Shown: positions 45,892 through 56,826 of the stretch, piece by piece | How positions within the stretch are numbered: position 1 is the stretch's first letter | Layout: each line of letters opens with the position of its first letter | Source: Furcasterigmium furcatum | Lineage: Eukaryota > Ascomycota > Sordariomycetes > Glomerellales > Plectosphaerellaceae | NCBI GenBank assembly: GCA_001599815.1 | Contig: BCIA01000002.1 | Coordinates: 2,425,831 to 2,489,830 of the forward strand | Direction of reading: 5' to 3' | Length of the DNA stretch: 64,000 nt | The notes under the pieces: model-generated | The model's database searches: none | The model's input: the letters and a program-made list of their open reading frames with translations, nothing else | What the model was told of the DNA's origin: nothing | Program-made: the position numbers and the translations under genes

Positions 45892-46596
45892 ATGTCCACT
45901 GGGGTGATGGACGCCAACCCGGTCAGTCCGGGCTCGGCTGGTGCTGTCAGCCGGACAGACACCGACCCAGCGCCGGCGCCGGCCAAACAGTACCCTCCCG
46001 GTGTCGTCCTCGGCAAAGATGGGAAGCCGTAAGTTGAGAGCATCCCCTTGGTCATTCGCATCGAGGCTGCACAATGGGACAAGAAGAATCCGTAGGGGCT
46101 GACGATTTTCTGCTCTGCTCATAGTTGTCGATCATGCACGTCCGGCGCCGCCTTCTCCGCCTGGTCAACCTCTTTGAAAGGCACCGGCACCCCGAAGCCG
46201 TCAACACAACCTCCCATAGCCAGCACAAACACAACAACATCCGCTGCTACACGGGCTGGGTGCCCGCCCGACGTCGAGCAACTCGGCAACAGCTCCTGGA
46301 CGCTGCTCCACACCATCGCCGCCTCCTACCCAGAAACCCCATCGGCGGCACAGAAAGAAGACCTGCGCGGGTTCATGCGGACATTCAGCAGGCTGTACCC
46401 TTGCTGGGTATGCGCCGAAGACTTCCAGGCGTATCAGAAGAAGGATCAGGTCAAGGTCAATAACCGGGCCGAGTTCGGCAATTGGCTCTGCGAGGCCCAT
46501 AACGAGGTCAATCGAAAGCTTGGCAAGAAAGAGTTCGACTGCAGCCGCTGGGAAGAGAGATGGCGAACAGGTTGGAAAGACGGCAGTTGCGACTAG
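45892..46596 (+). CDS. erv1: Mitochondrial FAD-linked sulfhydryl oxidase Erv1
   Basis: Exons 45892-46028 and 46125-46596 (96-bp intron) give 202 residues. Erv1 reoxidises Mia40 in the intermembrane space and hands electrons to cytochrome c, driving import of small Cys-rich proteins. The shuttle disulfide is CRSC, formed right after the intron (GKDGKP|CRSCTS). The FAD-proximal pair is YPCWVC, and the C-terminal signature CEAHNEVNRKLGKKEFDC matches yeast Erv1 closely. ELGNSSWTLLHTIAASYP is spread over the helical core (GNSSWTLLHT). The N-terminus is Pro/Ala-rich without a clear presequence, as in family members that enter through Mia40. I take the first ATG (MSTGVMDANP); a second in-frame ATG follows five codons later. 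Confidence 0.95.
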
Positions 46597-47404
46597 AACA
46601 TCGCCACTGAATTTACCTACCTGGATGAGTTCGCGCTCATACTTGGTGGGCAATGTACAACAAGACGGCTTGGCGTTCGGGGGCATTGGAAAGGCGTTGA
46701 GCATTAAAGACGGACGGCATCTCTTCTCATACCCATAAGTAGGTAGTACCACAGCACTGCTCGACTCTCGAAAACGAAGGCGCCTCGGTCGCAATTGCGA
46801 AGGGTCTGCAGCCTCCACCGTTTCCCTCTCTTGTTGGCCGCCCGGAGGACCTCCAGCGTGTCATCGGAACACCGCCAATGCATGGGCAACGATGCTGAAT
46901 CAGACCGACATGCCAGCGCGAGAATGCGGCGCCTCCGCTCCGCTGCTGATCCAAGCAACCTTTAACAGCCCTGAATCCGAGACCTCCACTGTTTGCGGCG
47001 GGCTTTCCGCCGCATCCGGGAACCACCTAGTGTGAAGGTAGTTGGGTAGGTAGGGTAGGTTAGTTGTCACAAGCAGCGGCGGATGTACCCGCATGGCGGC
47101 GGCGGCCCCTTCAGGTCCATTACATCACCACCGGCACGTCACCACCAACCACGGCTTGCACGGCTTCCCACAGAAGTACCTACCTTGGGTAAGTAGGAAG
47201 GTAGTAGCGATTTGCTTTCAGCTCCTCGCGGAGGTGGTGCTGAATCAGCCGCATCACCTCCAGCTCCGCGTTATCATCAGCTCAATCCCCTCCACGCATA
47301 TACCAAGCTGTCAACCTCGAATCGATTCTTCGAAGCTCCAACATTGCTCCTTACTCCTCTCAACCTAGACCCTATTCACCAGACCCTACTCGTCTCTGCC
47401 TACA
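46597..47404. other. Intergenic region, promoter of pyruvate decarboxylase
   Basis: 808 bp with no gene. GGTAGGTAGGG and TACCTACCTTGG type words cluster at 47034-47070 and 47176-47207. The last 130 bp are a C-rich, ATG-free leader before 47405. Confidence 0.45.
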
Positions 47405-49442
47405 ATGGCCGGTATTCGAGAAGATAGCCTGGTCAAGCCAGTCGACGTCGCCGAGTATCTCTTCACTCGCCTTAGTCAAGTCGGCATCCGGTCTGTCCAT
47501 GGACTGCCGGGCGATTACAACCTAGTCGCCCTCGATTACCTTCCCAAGGCAGGCCTCAGATGGGTGGGCAGCGTCAATGAGCTCAACGCGGGTGAGTTCT
47601 GTGCAATCGGTCCCAAGGGGGTTCAGAAGAGATACTGATGTCCAGGAGGCTATGCTGCCGACGGGTATGCTCGCGTCAAGGGTATATCAGCCCTTATCAC
47701 CACATTCGGCGTTGGCGAGCTGTCTGCTATCAATGCCGTTGCCGGAGCTTTTTCTGAGCGTATCCCCGTGGTCCACATCGTGGGGTGTCCTTCGACCGTT
47801 TCCCAGCGCAGTGGGATGCTTCTGCATCAGTACGTTATCCCGGAGTCTATTTCCCCTTATTTTGGCTGTCTCAGGAGTCCTGCGACACGTTGTTGCTCCC
47901 AAGACACGAAGAGTAACTCCCAACACATCCATATAAAACAATTACTGACTCCACGGGTCGATAGCACTCTGGGCAATGGAGACTTCAACGTCTTCGCCAA
48001 CATGAGTTCTCAGATATCCTGCGATGTCGCTAAGCTCAACTCACCCGCAGAGATTGCCGCCCAGATCGACCATGCGATTCGGGAGTGCTGGATTCGAAGT
48101 CGTCCTGTCTACATCATGCTCCCGACCGATATGGTACAGAAGAAGATCGAGGGGGCTAAGTTGGACACGCCGATCAATCTCGAAGAAGCGCCGAATGAGC
48201 CGGAGAGAGAAGACTACGTCGTCGACGTTGTCCTCAAATATTTGCACGCTGCCAAGAAGCCCATCATTCTCGTCGATGCTTGCGCGATTCGCCACCGCGT
48301 TCTACCTGAGACACATGCACTCTTGGAGAAGTTGAAGATTCCCGTATTTGTAACTCCTATGGGCAAAGGTGCCATTGATGAGACTCATCCGAACTATGGA
48401 GGCGTCTATGCAGGCGAGGGATCAGACCCTGCGGTCAAAGAGCAGGTCGAGTCCTCCGACCTCATCCTGTCCATTGGAGCTCTGAAGGCAAGTGATTATC
48501 GGTGGCAATTCTCGTCAAAATCGGGATCGGTTTTGTGATAAAGGCTGACCAGGGTGCAGAGCGACTTCAACACTGCCGGCTTTTCCTACAGAACCTCGCA
48601 ACTCAACACCATCGACTTCCACAGCACCCATATCGTGGTTCGCTATTCGGAGTACCCAGGCGTACAAATGAGAGGCATTCTGCGCAAAGTGACTGACAAA
48701 GTCGACGTGACGAAGCTGTCAATTATTTCTTCGCCTGACCTATCCAACCGGCCTCCCTCACAGGAGGAGGACCCGTCTCCGACCATCACGCAGGCGTGGT
48801 TGTGGCCTCGTGTTGGCAGTTTTCTGCGCAAGAACGACATTGTCGTCACGGAGACGGGTACGGCAAACTTTGGCATCTGGGACACGAGGTTCCCCAGCAG
48901 CGTCACAGCGCTGAGCCAAGTTCTCTGGGGCAGTATTGGTTGGTCAGTCGGAGCCTGCCAGGGAGCTGCCTTAGCTGCCAAAGATGCGGGAGAGAAGAGG
49001 CGAACTGTTCTGTTCGTTGGCGATGGATCTTTCCAGCTCACAGCTCAAGAGCTCACCACGATGATCCGTCACAACTTGAGAGTCACCATGTGAGTTCTGT
49101 CGGCTTGCCAGTCCATCTAAACAAGCTGACTGTGCCAGTTTCTGCATTTGCAACGACGGCTACACCATTGAGCGCTTCATTCATGGCATGGACGCCGAGT
49201 ACAACGACATTGTGCAGTGGAAGTACCAGGATCTCGTAACCGTCTTTGGCGGTACCGATAGGACAACGAAGAGGTATCAGGTCCGCACCAAGGACGAACT
49301 CAATACGCTCCTGACGGATGAGAAATTCAACGAGTATGGCGGTGTGCAGTTTGTCGAAATGTACATGGACAAGGAGGACGCACCGAGGGCCCTTGTCCTG
49401 ACCGCAGAAGCAAGCGCCAGGACCAACGCGAAGGACATGTGA
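47405..49442 (+). CDS. pdc1: Pyruvate decarboxylase
   Basis: Five exons, 47405-47591, 47646-47829, 47965-48487, 48560-49089 and 49139-49442, give 575 residues. The enzyme splits pyruvate to acetaldehyde and CO2 using thiamine diphosphate and Mg2+. Features in order: the PYR domain with VHGLPGDYNLVALDYL and the catalytic Glu in NELNAGGYAADGYAR, the twin His of GMLLHHTLGNGDF created by joining exons 2 and 3, the central domain LSIGALKSDFNTAGFSYR, and the PP domain with GDGSFQLTAQEL (about residue 452) and NDGYTIE. Intron 2 is the second copy of the introner-like element. Intron 3 must be GC-AG (AAG|GCAAGT...GTGCAG|AGC): no GT donor keeps ALKSDFN in phase. An indole-pyruvate or phenylpyruvate decarboxylase is a possible alternative within the family. 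Confidence 0.95.
47830..47964 (+). repeat. Introner-like element, copy B (intron 2 of pyruvate decarboxylase)
   Basis: 135 bp from GTACGTTATC to GTCGATAG, gap-free alignable to copy A at 28417-28551. It sits in phase 2 and interrupts the twin-histidine motif. It has no stop codon in the frame of the gene, so retention would insert 45 residues. GGAGTC (47842-47847) can pair with GACTCC (47947-47952), and flanking CCC with GGG, giving the same end-to-end stem as copy A in a shifted register. Confidence 0.85.
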
Positions 49443-50106
49443 GAGTTGCGATGAGAAGGCCGCGAAACAACCGAGGGCAGGCTTTTGCTCGTTCGAGTAG
49501 TAGTCTTTCCGACCGACAATAGTTTTCGCAGCCGAGAAAATGAGACGTGCTCGAGGATTTCAGGTCCCGCGTGGTTCGTCGTGAAGTTGCACATGCCATT
49601 GGCCCTCCTTGCGACTCGAGCGTATACGCTACGTGCCATTAAACAGGCCCTAGGATCAGTGCAGCGCATGTTCGTGACATGTGAGTTGAGATAAGTTATG
49701 TTTGACGACAGAGGGACTTGGCTACCTATGTCGGCGGTGTCGTCCTCTCTCGTGGAACGACAGTTTGGGTGTTTAGGCCTGATATGCAGCAGACGATTAG
49801 AAAGCATATTCGCCCATCAGTTTCGCTCGAATATCTCGTACCACTTCTACTCTGGTTGAGTTGGCAAGCTTGAAAAACGATTCGACACAGAAGGACACAA
49901 CCGTTGACCGCGTCAAAGTCACGTGACGCGCCCTCTTGAAATTCATCGCAGACTCAGCCAACCCATCTGAAACTCACCACCCCAGTACCTACCTTATCCA
50001 CAACTTGCCCAGAACCTTCCTGACTGAGAAAATATTCTTCCTGGCCGTACACTGCGGGCTAATTGACGCCTCATTACCACGTCCCGGTTTCCAGCGAGCT
50101 GCAACT
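49443..50106. promoter_or_regulatory. Intergenic region, promoter of TAN1
   Basis: CGCGTCA (49909-49915) and TGACGCG (49924-49930) form a perfect inverted repeat that encloses a CACGTG box (49920-49925), about 180 bp upstream of the TAN1 ATG. The remainder holds the 3' UTR of PDC and no gene. Confidence 0.45.
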
Positions 50107-51322
50107 ATGTCATCGTCAGCGAAACGCAAGCCGGGTGGTGCCGATGGCGGTGACCGTCCTTCCAAGAAAAGCAGAGTGAGTAGACCTGAGATGATTGCAT
50201 TGTCTCCATCCTGACAGGCCATGCTTACCGGTTTCTAGGGCGGAAATGCCGGTCAATGGCGAACACCAGCGCATAACGCAAAGATGGCCAGATTAGGCGA
50301 CAGAGGCGCCATTCTCGAAGTCGGTGATCAGGGAGTCTGGGTCACCTTTGCCAGGGGAATGGAAAGGAAGGCCGCTGGTGAGTTCAAAAGGCTCTGTGAC
50401 GATGTAGGCTCCCTGGATGCCCCAGCCTGGAGACTCTGGACAAATTTGCTTACCGGTGATGACAGCTGGGTCAACAAATGTACAACATTGCGCCTCCACA
50501 GGACGACACCACCGTCGAAGATGACGACGAAGAGGATATCGAGACCTCGATTAAGAAGGAGCTCGAGAGCTACAAGACCACAAAGCCTGACAGCTCTTCG
50601 GAAAAGAGGACGTTCAGCGTTGTCCGTGTGGTCATGGACTGTGTGCTGTTCGTCAAGATGCGCCCCCCGGTTCAACCGGTTGAATTTTGCAGGAGAATAT
50701 GCGAAGACGCCAAAGCTTGCACCAATCTGATGGAGCGGAAGACTCGCTACATCAACCGACTGACGCCCGTCACGGCTATGGATAAGGCATCTGGGAATGG
50801 CATCGAGAGAGCTGTGAAGCAGGCCCTGACACCGTGGTTCACCCTTAAAGGTGCCCCAAACGACATTGACGACTCGGGAACGACAGCTAAGAGCGAGGAA
50901 TCTGGCCCTGTGAAAGAGAACGGCGAAACAGAGAGGCCAGCGTACACGGTGAGTGCGTTCCCTGGTTTTGGGCCTCGGCTTGCGATACTGATGAGAAACC
51001 CTAGTATGCAATTCGGCAGTCTATCCGCAACAACACTGAGGTCAAAAACGCCGACCTCATCAAGCAGATCGCAGACATGATCGATACTCGTCACAAAGTG
51101 AATCTGAGCAACCCGGACAAGGTTATTCTCGTCGACATTTTCCAGGTATGTACCTAGTCACTGGACGTGAGAGAGGTCACGTTCGCGTGTCTGACAATCG
51201 ATACACAGAGCTTCTGCGGCGTTGGCGTTATCGACGGCAACGACTGGGATGGGCTGAAAAAGCTGAACGTCAACGAACTATACAAGATCTCGGCGGCGGC
51301 GACGGCGGCGGAGAAGGCGTAG
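50107..51322 (+). CDS. tan1: THUMP-domain tRNA acetylation adaptor Tan1
   Basis: Five exons, 50107-50175, 50239-50403, 50466-50948, 51005-51145 and 51209-51322, give 323 residues. Tan1 helps the acetyltransferase Kre33/Nat10 make N4-acetylcytidine in tRNA-Ser and tRNA-Leu. After a basic N-terminus (AKRKPGG...RPSKKSR) come GDRGAILEVGDQGVWVTFARGMERKAAGEF and a degenerate acidic spacer. The THUMP part shows the typical YINRLTPVTAM segment, YAIRQSIRNNTEVKN and the VNLSNPDKVILVDIFQ strand joined to SFCGVGVIDG. All four introns are phase 0. The C-terminus is Ala-rich (KISAAATAAEKA). The exon 2/3 junction (donor GTAGGC) is the weakest, and the protein there is shorter than yeast Tan1. Confidence 0.88.
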
Positions 51323-53071
51323 GTGTTGGCCTGGGGACAGACAGACAGGCTGTCGCAGACGTCGCCTCGAAGTCAGACTGTTGCGGTCTTGAAGGATCAA
51401 AAGAAATGGATATCTCTGGGTATCCTGGGCAGGGAGGAAGCACTATGTCAGCAGACCAGACTGCAGATCAAGGCCCGGAAATCGGAGATGGCGTCTCCTT
51501 GTAATTATGCCAATTTAGACCAACTGGTCAAGTCCAGTCGACCACGAAAGGCATTTCTGATCCTGAACGCGAGAGATGTATGTATTTCTGAGCCTGGGCC
51601 GCTGTGGATGATCAGGCTAAAGATTCAAGGCCGGATTTCGCGCTAAGCCTTATTGCGATAAATTTGACGAGGCAGACGGGTCGCATGGAATTCTTCGAGA
51701 CGTTCTAGGGGACTTCGATCCGGGTGTCTGGTGGCCTGGAGGGGCTGTTGTGCCAGACTCCAGCCCCGTGGTCAAGGGTCTTAGGGGTGCTTCGGCGGGA
51801 CCTCGGTGCCTTCTCCAGGACCTTGAGCTCGGCTCGCTTGTTGCCGGCCAATCATCAAATCCCCGACTCGCTTCACCATGCAAGCCCAGGAGGGGGCCTG
51901 CCCTTCGTTTCCGTCTGTTCGCGACAACCATTGACCCATTCATCACCAGTACGCACGTCGTGTGCCAAGCGCGGCCGCTATCAAGACCGTCAGGCACCAC
52001 AGATCGCGCCCGGCACGCTCCATGCAGCATGACGTTGCAACGATGGCTGGCGCATGGTCGCCTCACCCTACTAGGTCGCTACCTTACGATCCGTCGGCAT
52101 ATCCTCCCCCCTCGTGCCCATTCAAACCCTCCCTCCCAGGCGAGGATGAAAGGCGGGCGATCTCTGGGCTCAATGGCGACGGCAACTGGCGACGAGATGG
52201 GGTGTCCGCGGGTTCAGCGCCTCGCCTCCGAGGTTGAGGCTGAAAAGCCGGGCCCAGAACCTGAGCCACCGCTGGCTGGCTGAAGCCACGACTTTGGACG
52301 GTCTTCTCGTCTGCCATGCCCCCTTTCTGTCTAGCGTTGGTTTCGATGGCTTGCGGCGGACATCCCACTGGAGATATGGCTTTCATCACTCGTTTCAACG
52401 CCGGCACAGGCCCTGTCGTGTTGCGACGCCCGGTTTTATTAATGTCTACAGCGTACTCGCTCACTGCTCAGCATGTCCTCGTCACGCTCCGCCTCCCACT
52501 CCCTCTGGACCACCTCGTCTATTACGGGTGCATCCTTGCCATCTCTACCAGGACCCCGGTGGTATCATCTTTGTCGACTTACCCTGCGGGACCAGTCCCC
52601 GGACACCCATTCCTCTGGAGGCGGCTCCGGGACGTTACCGTCTAACTGTGCCTCGCCAGTTGGCTGGATCGGGGGTTCCCTCAAGGTTGACGGGACCAGC
52701 GGTACTTCCCTGCTTATGCATCTGGCATGACACTCTGTTGGCTGCAAATGTCATAACAGGTGGACATACGTACCCGAATTCGGCTCCGATCTTACCAACC
52801 AACCCACAGCAGCCCGCGTCGTTGTTCATGCTCGCTCGCCTGGGGCTCGCCTCTATTGGTGGTGGATTCGCTTGCAGCATCCATCTACGGCCCTGCCCTT
52901 GAGCTCTGGTCCCCTGACGCTCGCTCTTGGATCCGATCCCATAGCTGATATAACCATCCCCCTGACCGGGCTGCCTGCCTCTTACGGATAGGTTTTGCAG
53001 CTTCTGACAAGCTGCAATATATTCCTGTTCTCGGCGTTGCAACCCTCTCCCCTCGACCTTTGCTTATATTA
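51323..53071. other. 1.7-kb intergenic region
   Basis: Several 60-220-codon frames occur on the plus strand (for example 52234-52902), none with a convincing start or domain. An 85-codon Ser/Thr-rich ATG frame (52473-52730) could be a leader exon of the next gene, but I see no splice pair that proves it. Confidence 0.4.
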
Positions 53072-54748
53072 ATGACCGTCGCCCAGTGCAAGTCACCACT
53101 CATGGCTGGCAGCACACTCTTCAACTTCCCCCCCAGACCGACAAACGCCCACGCCTTGGTCGACCGGGACGTTGCACAAGTCTGCACTCTTCCGCTCGAC
53201 ACGCGAAGATCTAGGGTGCAGCAAAACCACTTGTACCACCCCATCACGCCGCCATCAACGCCCCCGAGCCCTGGTAGCCACCATGCCATGAGTGTCACGC
53301 TGCCACCCAAGGAGCCGATGCAGTCAGTCATAAGTCGCGCGGTCCCCAACGTCACAGTCCAGGATGTGCAGCCAGTGCCGTCCCTTCGCTCCCAGAGGCT
53401 CTACGAAGTTCAGATATCCGATGGGTCCAGCTTGTTCCTCGCCTTGCCACCGCCGCTCATGGTCAAGCTACTGCGTTCGGAACAGGGCTCCATCAGCTCC
53501 GAGGCCGTTGTGATTCGGTGGCTTACCGAGCTTGGACTCGACGGGCCTTTACTCACAGGCGCAAACACCGAAGAGGAGCAGAGTCCAGCTCCTCCTCTGG
53601 AGGAGATGATTTTGGCAAAGTCTCAACCCCGCCAACATGACGGAATGTCGCATCTTGGTACCTTTTTGCCGAAGTTGCTGGCCCACTCCACCTCGTCAAA
53701 CGAATTCGGCATTGAATACAACGTTCTACGGCCGACCTCCGGGGTCCCCATCGCAGAGCTCTCGCCACCACTGACACCCCCTGAACGTCGAGCGGTCGAG
53801 TTGCAAACGGGCCAGTTCTCGCGACGTCTCTCAAAGCTCACCTCCCCAACAGGAAGATTTGGGCCTGCCTTTGCAGTCTTGCCATCCTGGTCAGCTCCCG
53901 ATACCGTCGTGCCAGCATCAGCAGCAAGTCGGGACGCCAATGCCCGAATGACGGAATCTAAAGGAACCAGATGTTGGTCTATGGCCTTCCATTCGATGCT
54001 GGAAGCAGTTCTTCGCGACGGCGAAGATATGGCTGTGATGTTGGGATACGCTGCCATCCGACGACACTTCAAGCGCTGGGAGTACACTTTGAACGGCGTG
54101 GTCACCCCCCGCCTTGTCACTGTCGATGCCGGATCCGAGTTGAACACTTTGGTGGTCAGAAAGGATTCCCCTCCCCAGTCGAGGGGCCTGAGCCGGGGGT
54201 CATCATTCGACAATGTGTCACTTCTGGACGACCTCGGGGATGATACTCAGGCGGGGACCAGAGAAAAAGACACAGAAGCAGAAGGAGATGACGGATGCCG
54301 GGCGGAAATGACCGGAATGAAGGACTGGAGCAATTTCGTCTTCGGAGACCCTCTCTTCGCGACGGTTTTCAGCAACGAGCCAAGCGAAGAGTTCCTCAAA
54401 GGCTTCAACAATCCTGTGGATGACGAGTCACAGGGAACGAGCGACAAGTCTGACGAAACACGTTCGCTACCTGGTCTTATTGACGACGAGGGCGGCGCAC
54501 ACGTGCGACTGTTGCTGTACGGCTGTTATCACACCATCACCCAGATCGTCAAGGAGTTCTACAGGCCACAACGTGACAGTGGCCTCCGAGAGCTGGCGGC
54601 CAGGAAGAAGCTGACTCATATTTTGGGGAAGCTGGAGGATTTGGGATATGAGGCCTCTGATGATACGGAAAGGTCGACACCGTCGCCCCGGAGGCGAATG
54701 AGCGGGGAGTCCAGTCCGGCGAAGAAGACGAAGAGTGATGGAGAATAG
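53072..54748 (+). CDS. APH/protein-kinase-fold protein, fungal, function unknown
   Basis: A single exon; from the first in-frame ATG at about 53072 it encodes 558 residues, with another ATG at 53102. The arrangement LYEVQISDGSSLFLALPPPLMVKLLRSEQG, seen only in outline around residues 110-140, looks like the N-lobe of an aminoglycoside-phosphotransferase-like kinase: a nucleotide-side strand, then a Lys-bearing strand (MVKLLR) and a Glu-bearing helix. Further on, MAFHSMLEAVLRDGEDMAV and MKDWSNFVFGDPLFATVF occupy the place of the catalytic and metal loops. A disordered acidic insert separates the two. The C-terminus is a helical segment with a basic, Ser-rich tail (RRRMSGESSPAKKTK). Comparable single-exon genes are common in Pezizomycotina and unassigned. 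The kinase activity is a guess. Confidence 0.7.
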   Translation: MTVAQCKSPLMAGSTLFNFPPRPTNAHALVDRDVAQVCTLPLDTRRSRVQQNHLYHPITPPSTPPSPGSHHAMSVTLPPKEPMQSVISRAVPNVTVQDVQPVPSLRSQRLYEVQISDGSSLFLALPPPLMVKLLRSEQGSISSEAVVIRWLTELGLDGPLLTGANTEEEQSPAPPLEEMILAKSQPRQHDGMSHLGTFLPKLLAHSTSSNEFGIEYNVLRPTSGVPIAELSPPLTPPERRAVELQTGQFSRRLSKLTSPTGRFGPAFAVLPSWSAPDTVVPASAASRDANARMTESKGTRCWSMAFHSMLEAVLRDGEDMAVMLGYAAIRRHFKRWEYTLNGVVTPRLVTVDAGSELNTLVVRKDSPPQSRGLSRGSSFDNVSLLDDLGDDTQAGTREKDTEAEGDDGCRAEMTGMKDWSNFVFGDPLFATVFSNEPSEEFLKGFNNPVDDESQGTSDKSDETRSLPGLIDDEGGAHVRLLLYGCYHTITQIVKEFYRPQRDSGLRELAARKKLTHILGKLEDLGYEASDDTERSTPSPRRRMSGESSPAKKTKSDGE

Positions 54749-54952
54749 CTGGCATCTTCAACTGTTATTGAAGTGGGTGTGAAGAGTTGTGGCATGAGTA
54801 CACGGACAAGCATGATGATATCACGCCTTGATATCTGGCCTTCGTACGACACACGGAGAATCATTAGAGGTCAAAGAACACTGATGCGAGCAATTGGCAT
54901 ATTTGAATTCACTTTCCCCTATTCTCTCAGGATTATTCAGCTCCGCCAGTTG

Positions 54953-56826
54953 TCACGCCTCCCTAATGTTGTTCTCGCCATCCTCATCGCCCTCGTCGCG
55001 GGGAAGTCGCATGCCCATCAAACCAAGCATGTTGCCGGCCGGGCCAGCCATACCCCCCTGACTCTTAAAGCTTTCCAGGAGGTTCTTGGCGAGATTGTAA
55101 TCGATATCAATCTCGCCTTCGCTGTCGCTCTCTTCATCCTCGTTCTCCCGGACACTGGGCTCTTCTTTTCCCTTTCCTTTCAACGCTGCCAGTTTTCGCG
55201 GGGTGGGGTCCAGCTGCAGAGCCCCGTGTTCGTTGAGCTCGGCTTCCATCTGGGCCACGAGGCTGGTGATGCCCTCCTGGTCATCGTCTGCAGATGTAAC
55301 TGCCGCGCCGGAGCTAGAGGCACCAAGCGCCGGAGCAGGCTTGCCGTCGTCACCCGGTGCATCGGCTGGGAGGCCCATCATCTCTCTCATCATGCGCGCG
55401 AAGGCCTCTTCATCAAAGCTGACCGCCTTGTCCTCGTCCTCGCTGTCCTCCGAATCGGTGTCGTTATCATAGTCCATGTCGTCCATCTCAGCACCATCAA
55501 TGCCGGCACTCTCATCATTGAGGAAGGACTCGAACCGCGACACCATCTTTTGTAGGTCGGCCTGTGTAGCTGCGTCCCCGAACCCTTCGCGTTCGTTGGG
55601 AACGTGTCGGCTCTTGCCATCAAGCTCGCGCTCAAAGTCTTCATAGTTGATATCGAGCCAAGAGTCGTCATCCTCTCGCGTTGAGTCCTTCCATTGACTG
55701 ATATCAGAATCAGTAGGCAGGGCAGCATCGCCATCCTCCTCCGCATCATCCAAAATGATGCCCACCTCGCGGGCCACACGATTGTTTGTCTTGTCCAGGC
55801 CCTGGGCCATAATCTCGTAGCCGCAAGTTAGCTTCAGGCCCATTTCTAACCTGAACCGGGTTTCTTCGTCACGGGCTCCAGCCATTGCGTCGACCCACCG
55901 GGGCGGTGATTCGAACCTCTGGGAACGGAGTTGTGCGTAGAGAACCCGAGTGAAAGTGACGCTAATGGTCACCAGATCTTTCGGGGGGAATCGAAGCTGT
56001 GACGAGGCTGAGAGGATGGACTTCATCGCGATGGCATCCCGGAGATAGAAGGCCTCGGTAGCGGGGGAGATGGACTTCGGTCTCTCGTGGAGGATGTAGG
56101 CTAGTTTTCGAGGGATGGTAAGGAGAGCCCGGTGGAGTGACTTCGCAACGTGAGAGGGATACTTCTCGAGTCTATAGAAGGCCTCAGACTCGATAAGGTC
56201 CGACTGGACAAGGGCACTTGGTTGTGTCCTTATGAAGGCGACGGATTCCGGTAGAGAAATGGTCCTGGATTGCGGTTTGGCTTGTCGATCTTGGGGTATG
56301 ATGTACAATTTGCCCCCGTGTATCCAAGGTCTATGCCGGTCCATTTCAGGGTTGAGCCATCCAGGCAGTGTGTTTGCGGCCTCGACAAGGAGAAATTCAC
56401 CATCGCCGTCAGAGACCCGTACCCAGAGGGCAGGGTTTGCGCGAGTGAGCTCGCGGAGGACGTATACAATCAGCCACTCATCCTCCACTGAGTCTCCGTA
56501 GTTGACAAGACCATGGAGAAACACGAGACCTATGCGAGTCAGCAGTATTCGGACAGTGCGTTTGGCAAAGTCTATCTATGCAAAGAGGTGCGCGAGGCAT
56601 TACCTTGGTCGGATTTCACGTCCAGCGCGAACTCGTCTCTCTGCCAAATATGATCCGAGGCAATGTCTTTCATGAGCGCCAGGGCAGCTTTCCTCAACTC
56701 ATCCAGTCTGGACAACTGTGCCCTTCGGTCTGCATCTTGCCTCTCAACAAGAAAAAGCATGTACTCTACACAGTCTTCGGGGATTTGATGGCGGGTTGAG
56801 CCGCCCAAACTCGATGGATCTGCCAT
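54953..56826 (-). CDS. Ecdysoneless/SGT1 (ECD) family protein
   Basis: Exons 56826-56604 and 56529-54953 (74-bp intron, GTAATG...GCATAG) give 599 residues. The ECD family is linked to pre-mRNA splicing (Prp8/U5), transcription and cell-cycle control in animals and fission yeast. Family features: PEDCVEYMLFLVE at the N-terminus, DEWLIVYVLRELTRANPALWVRV, the DGEFLLVEAANTLPGWLNPE block (about residues 125-145) and HGGKLYIIPQ, then SLHRALLTIPRKLAYILHERP. The C-terminal half is acidic, with DDDSWLDINYEDFERELDG and long Asp/Glu runs, as in relatives. The start MADPSSLGG at 56826 is the only ATG near the family start. It converges with the APH-like gene (205 bp) and diverges from SMC6. Confidence 0.92.

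Noticed and set aside
52234..52902. 222-codon frame before the APH-like gene
   Set aside because: Starts with TTG, is Pro/His/Arg-rich, and has no link by splicing that I could prove.
54911..54935. Partial resemblance to the introner (TTTCCCCTATTCTCTCAGG)
   Set aside because: The similarity covers fewer than 20 bases and has no splice context; most likely chance.
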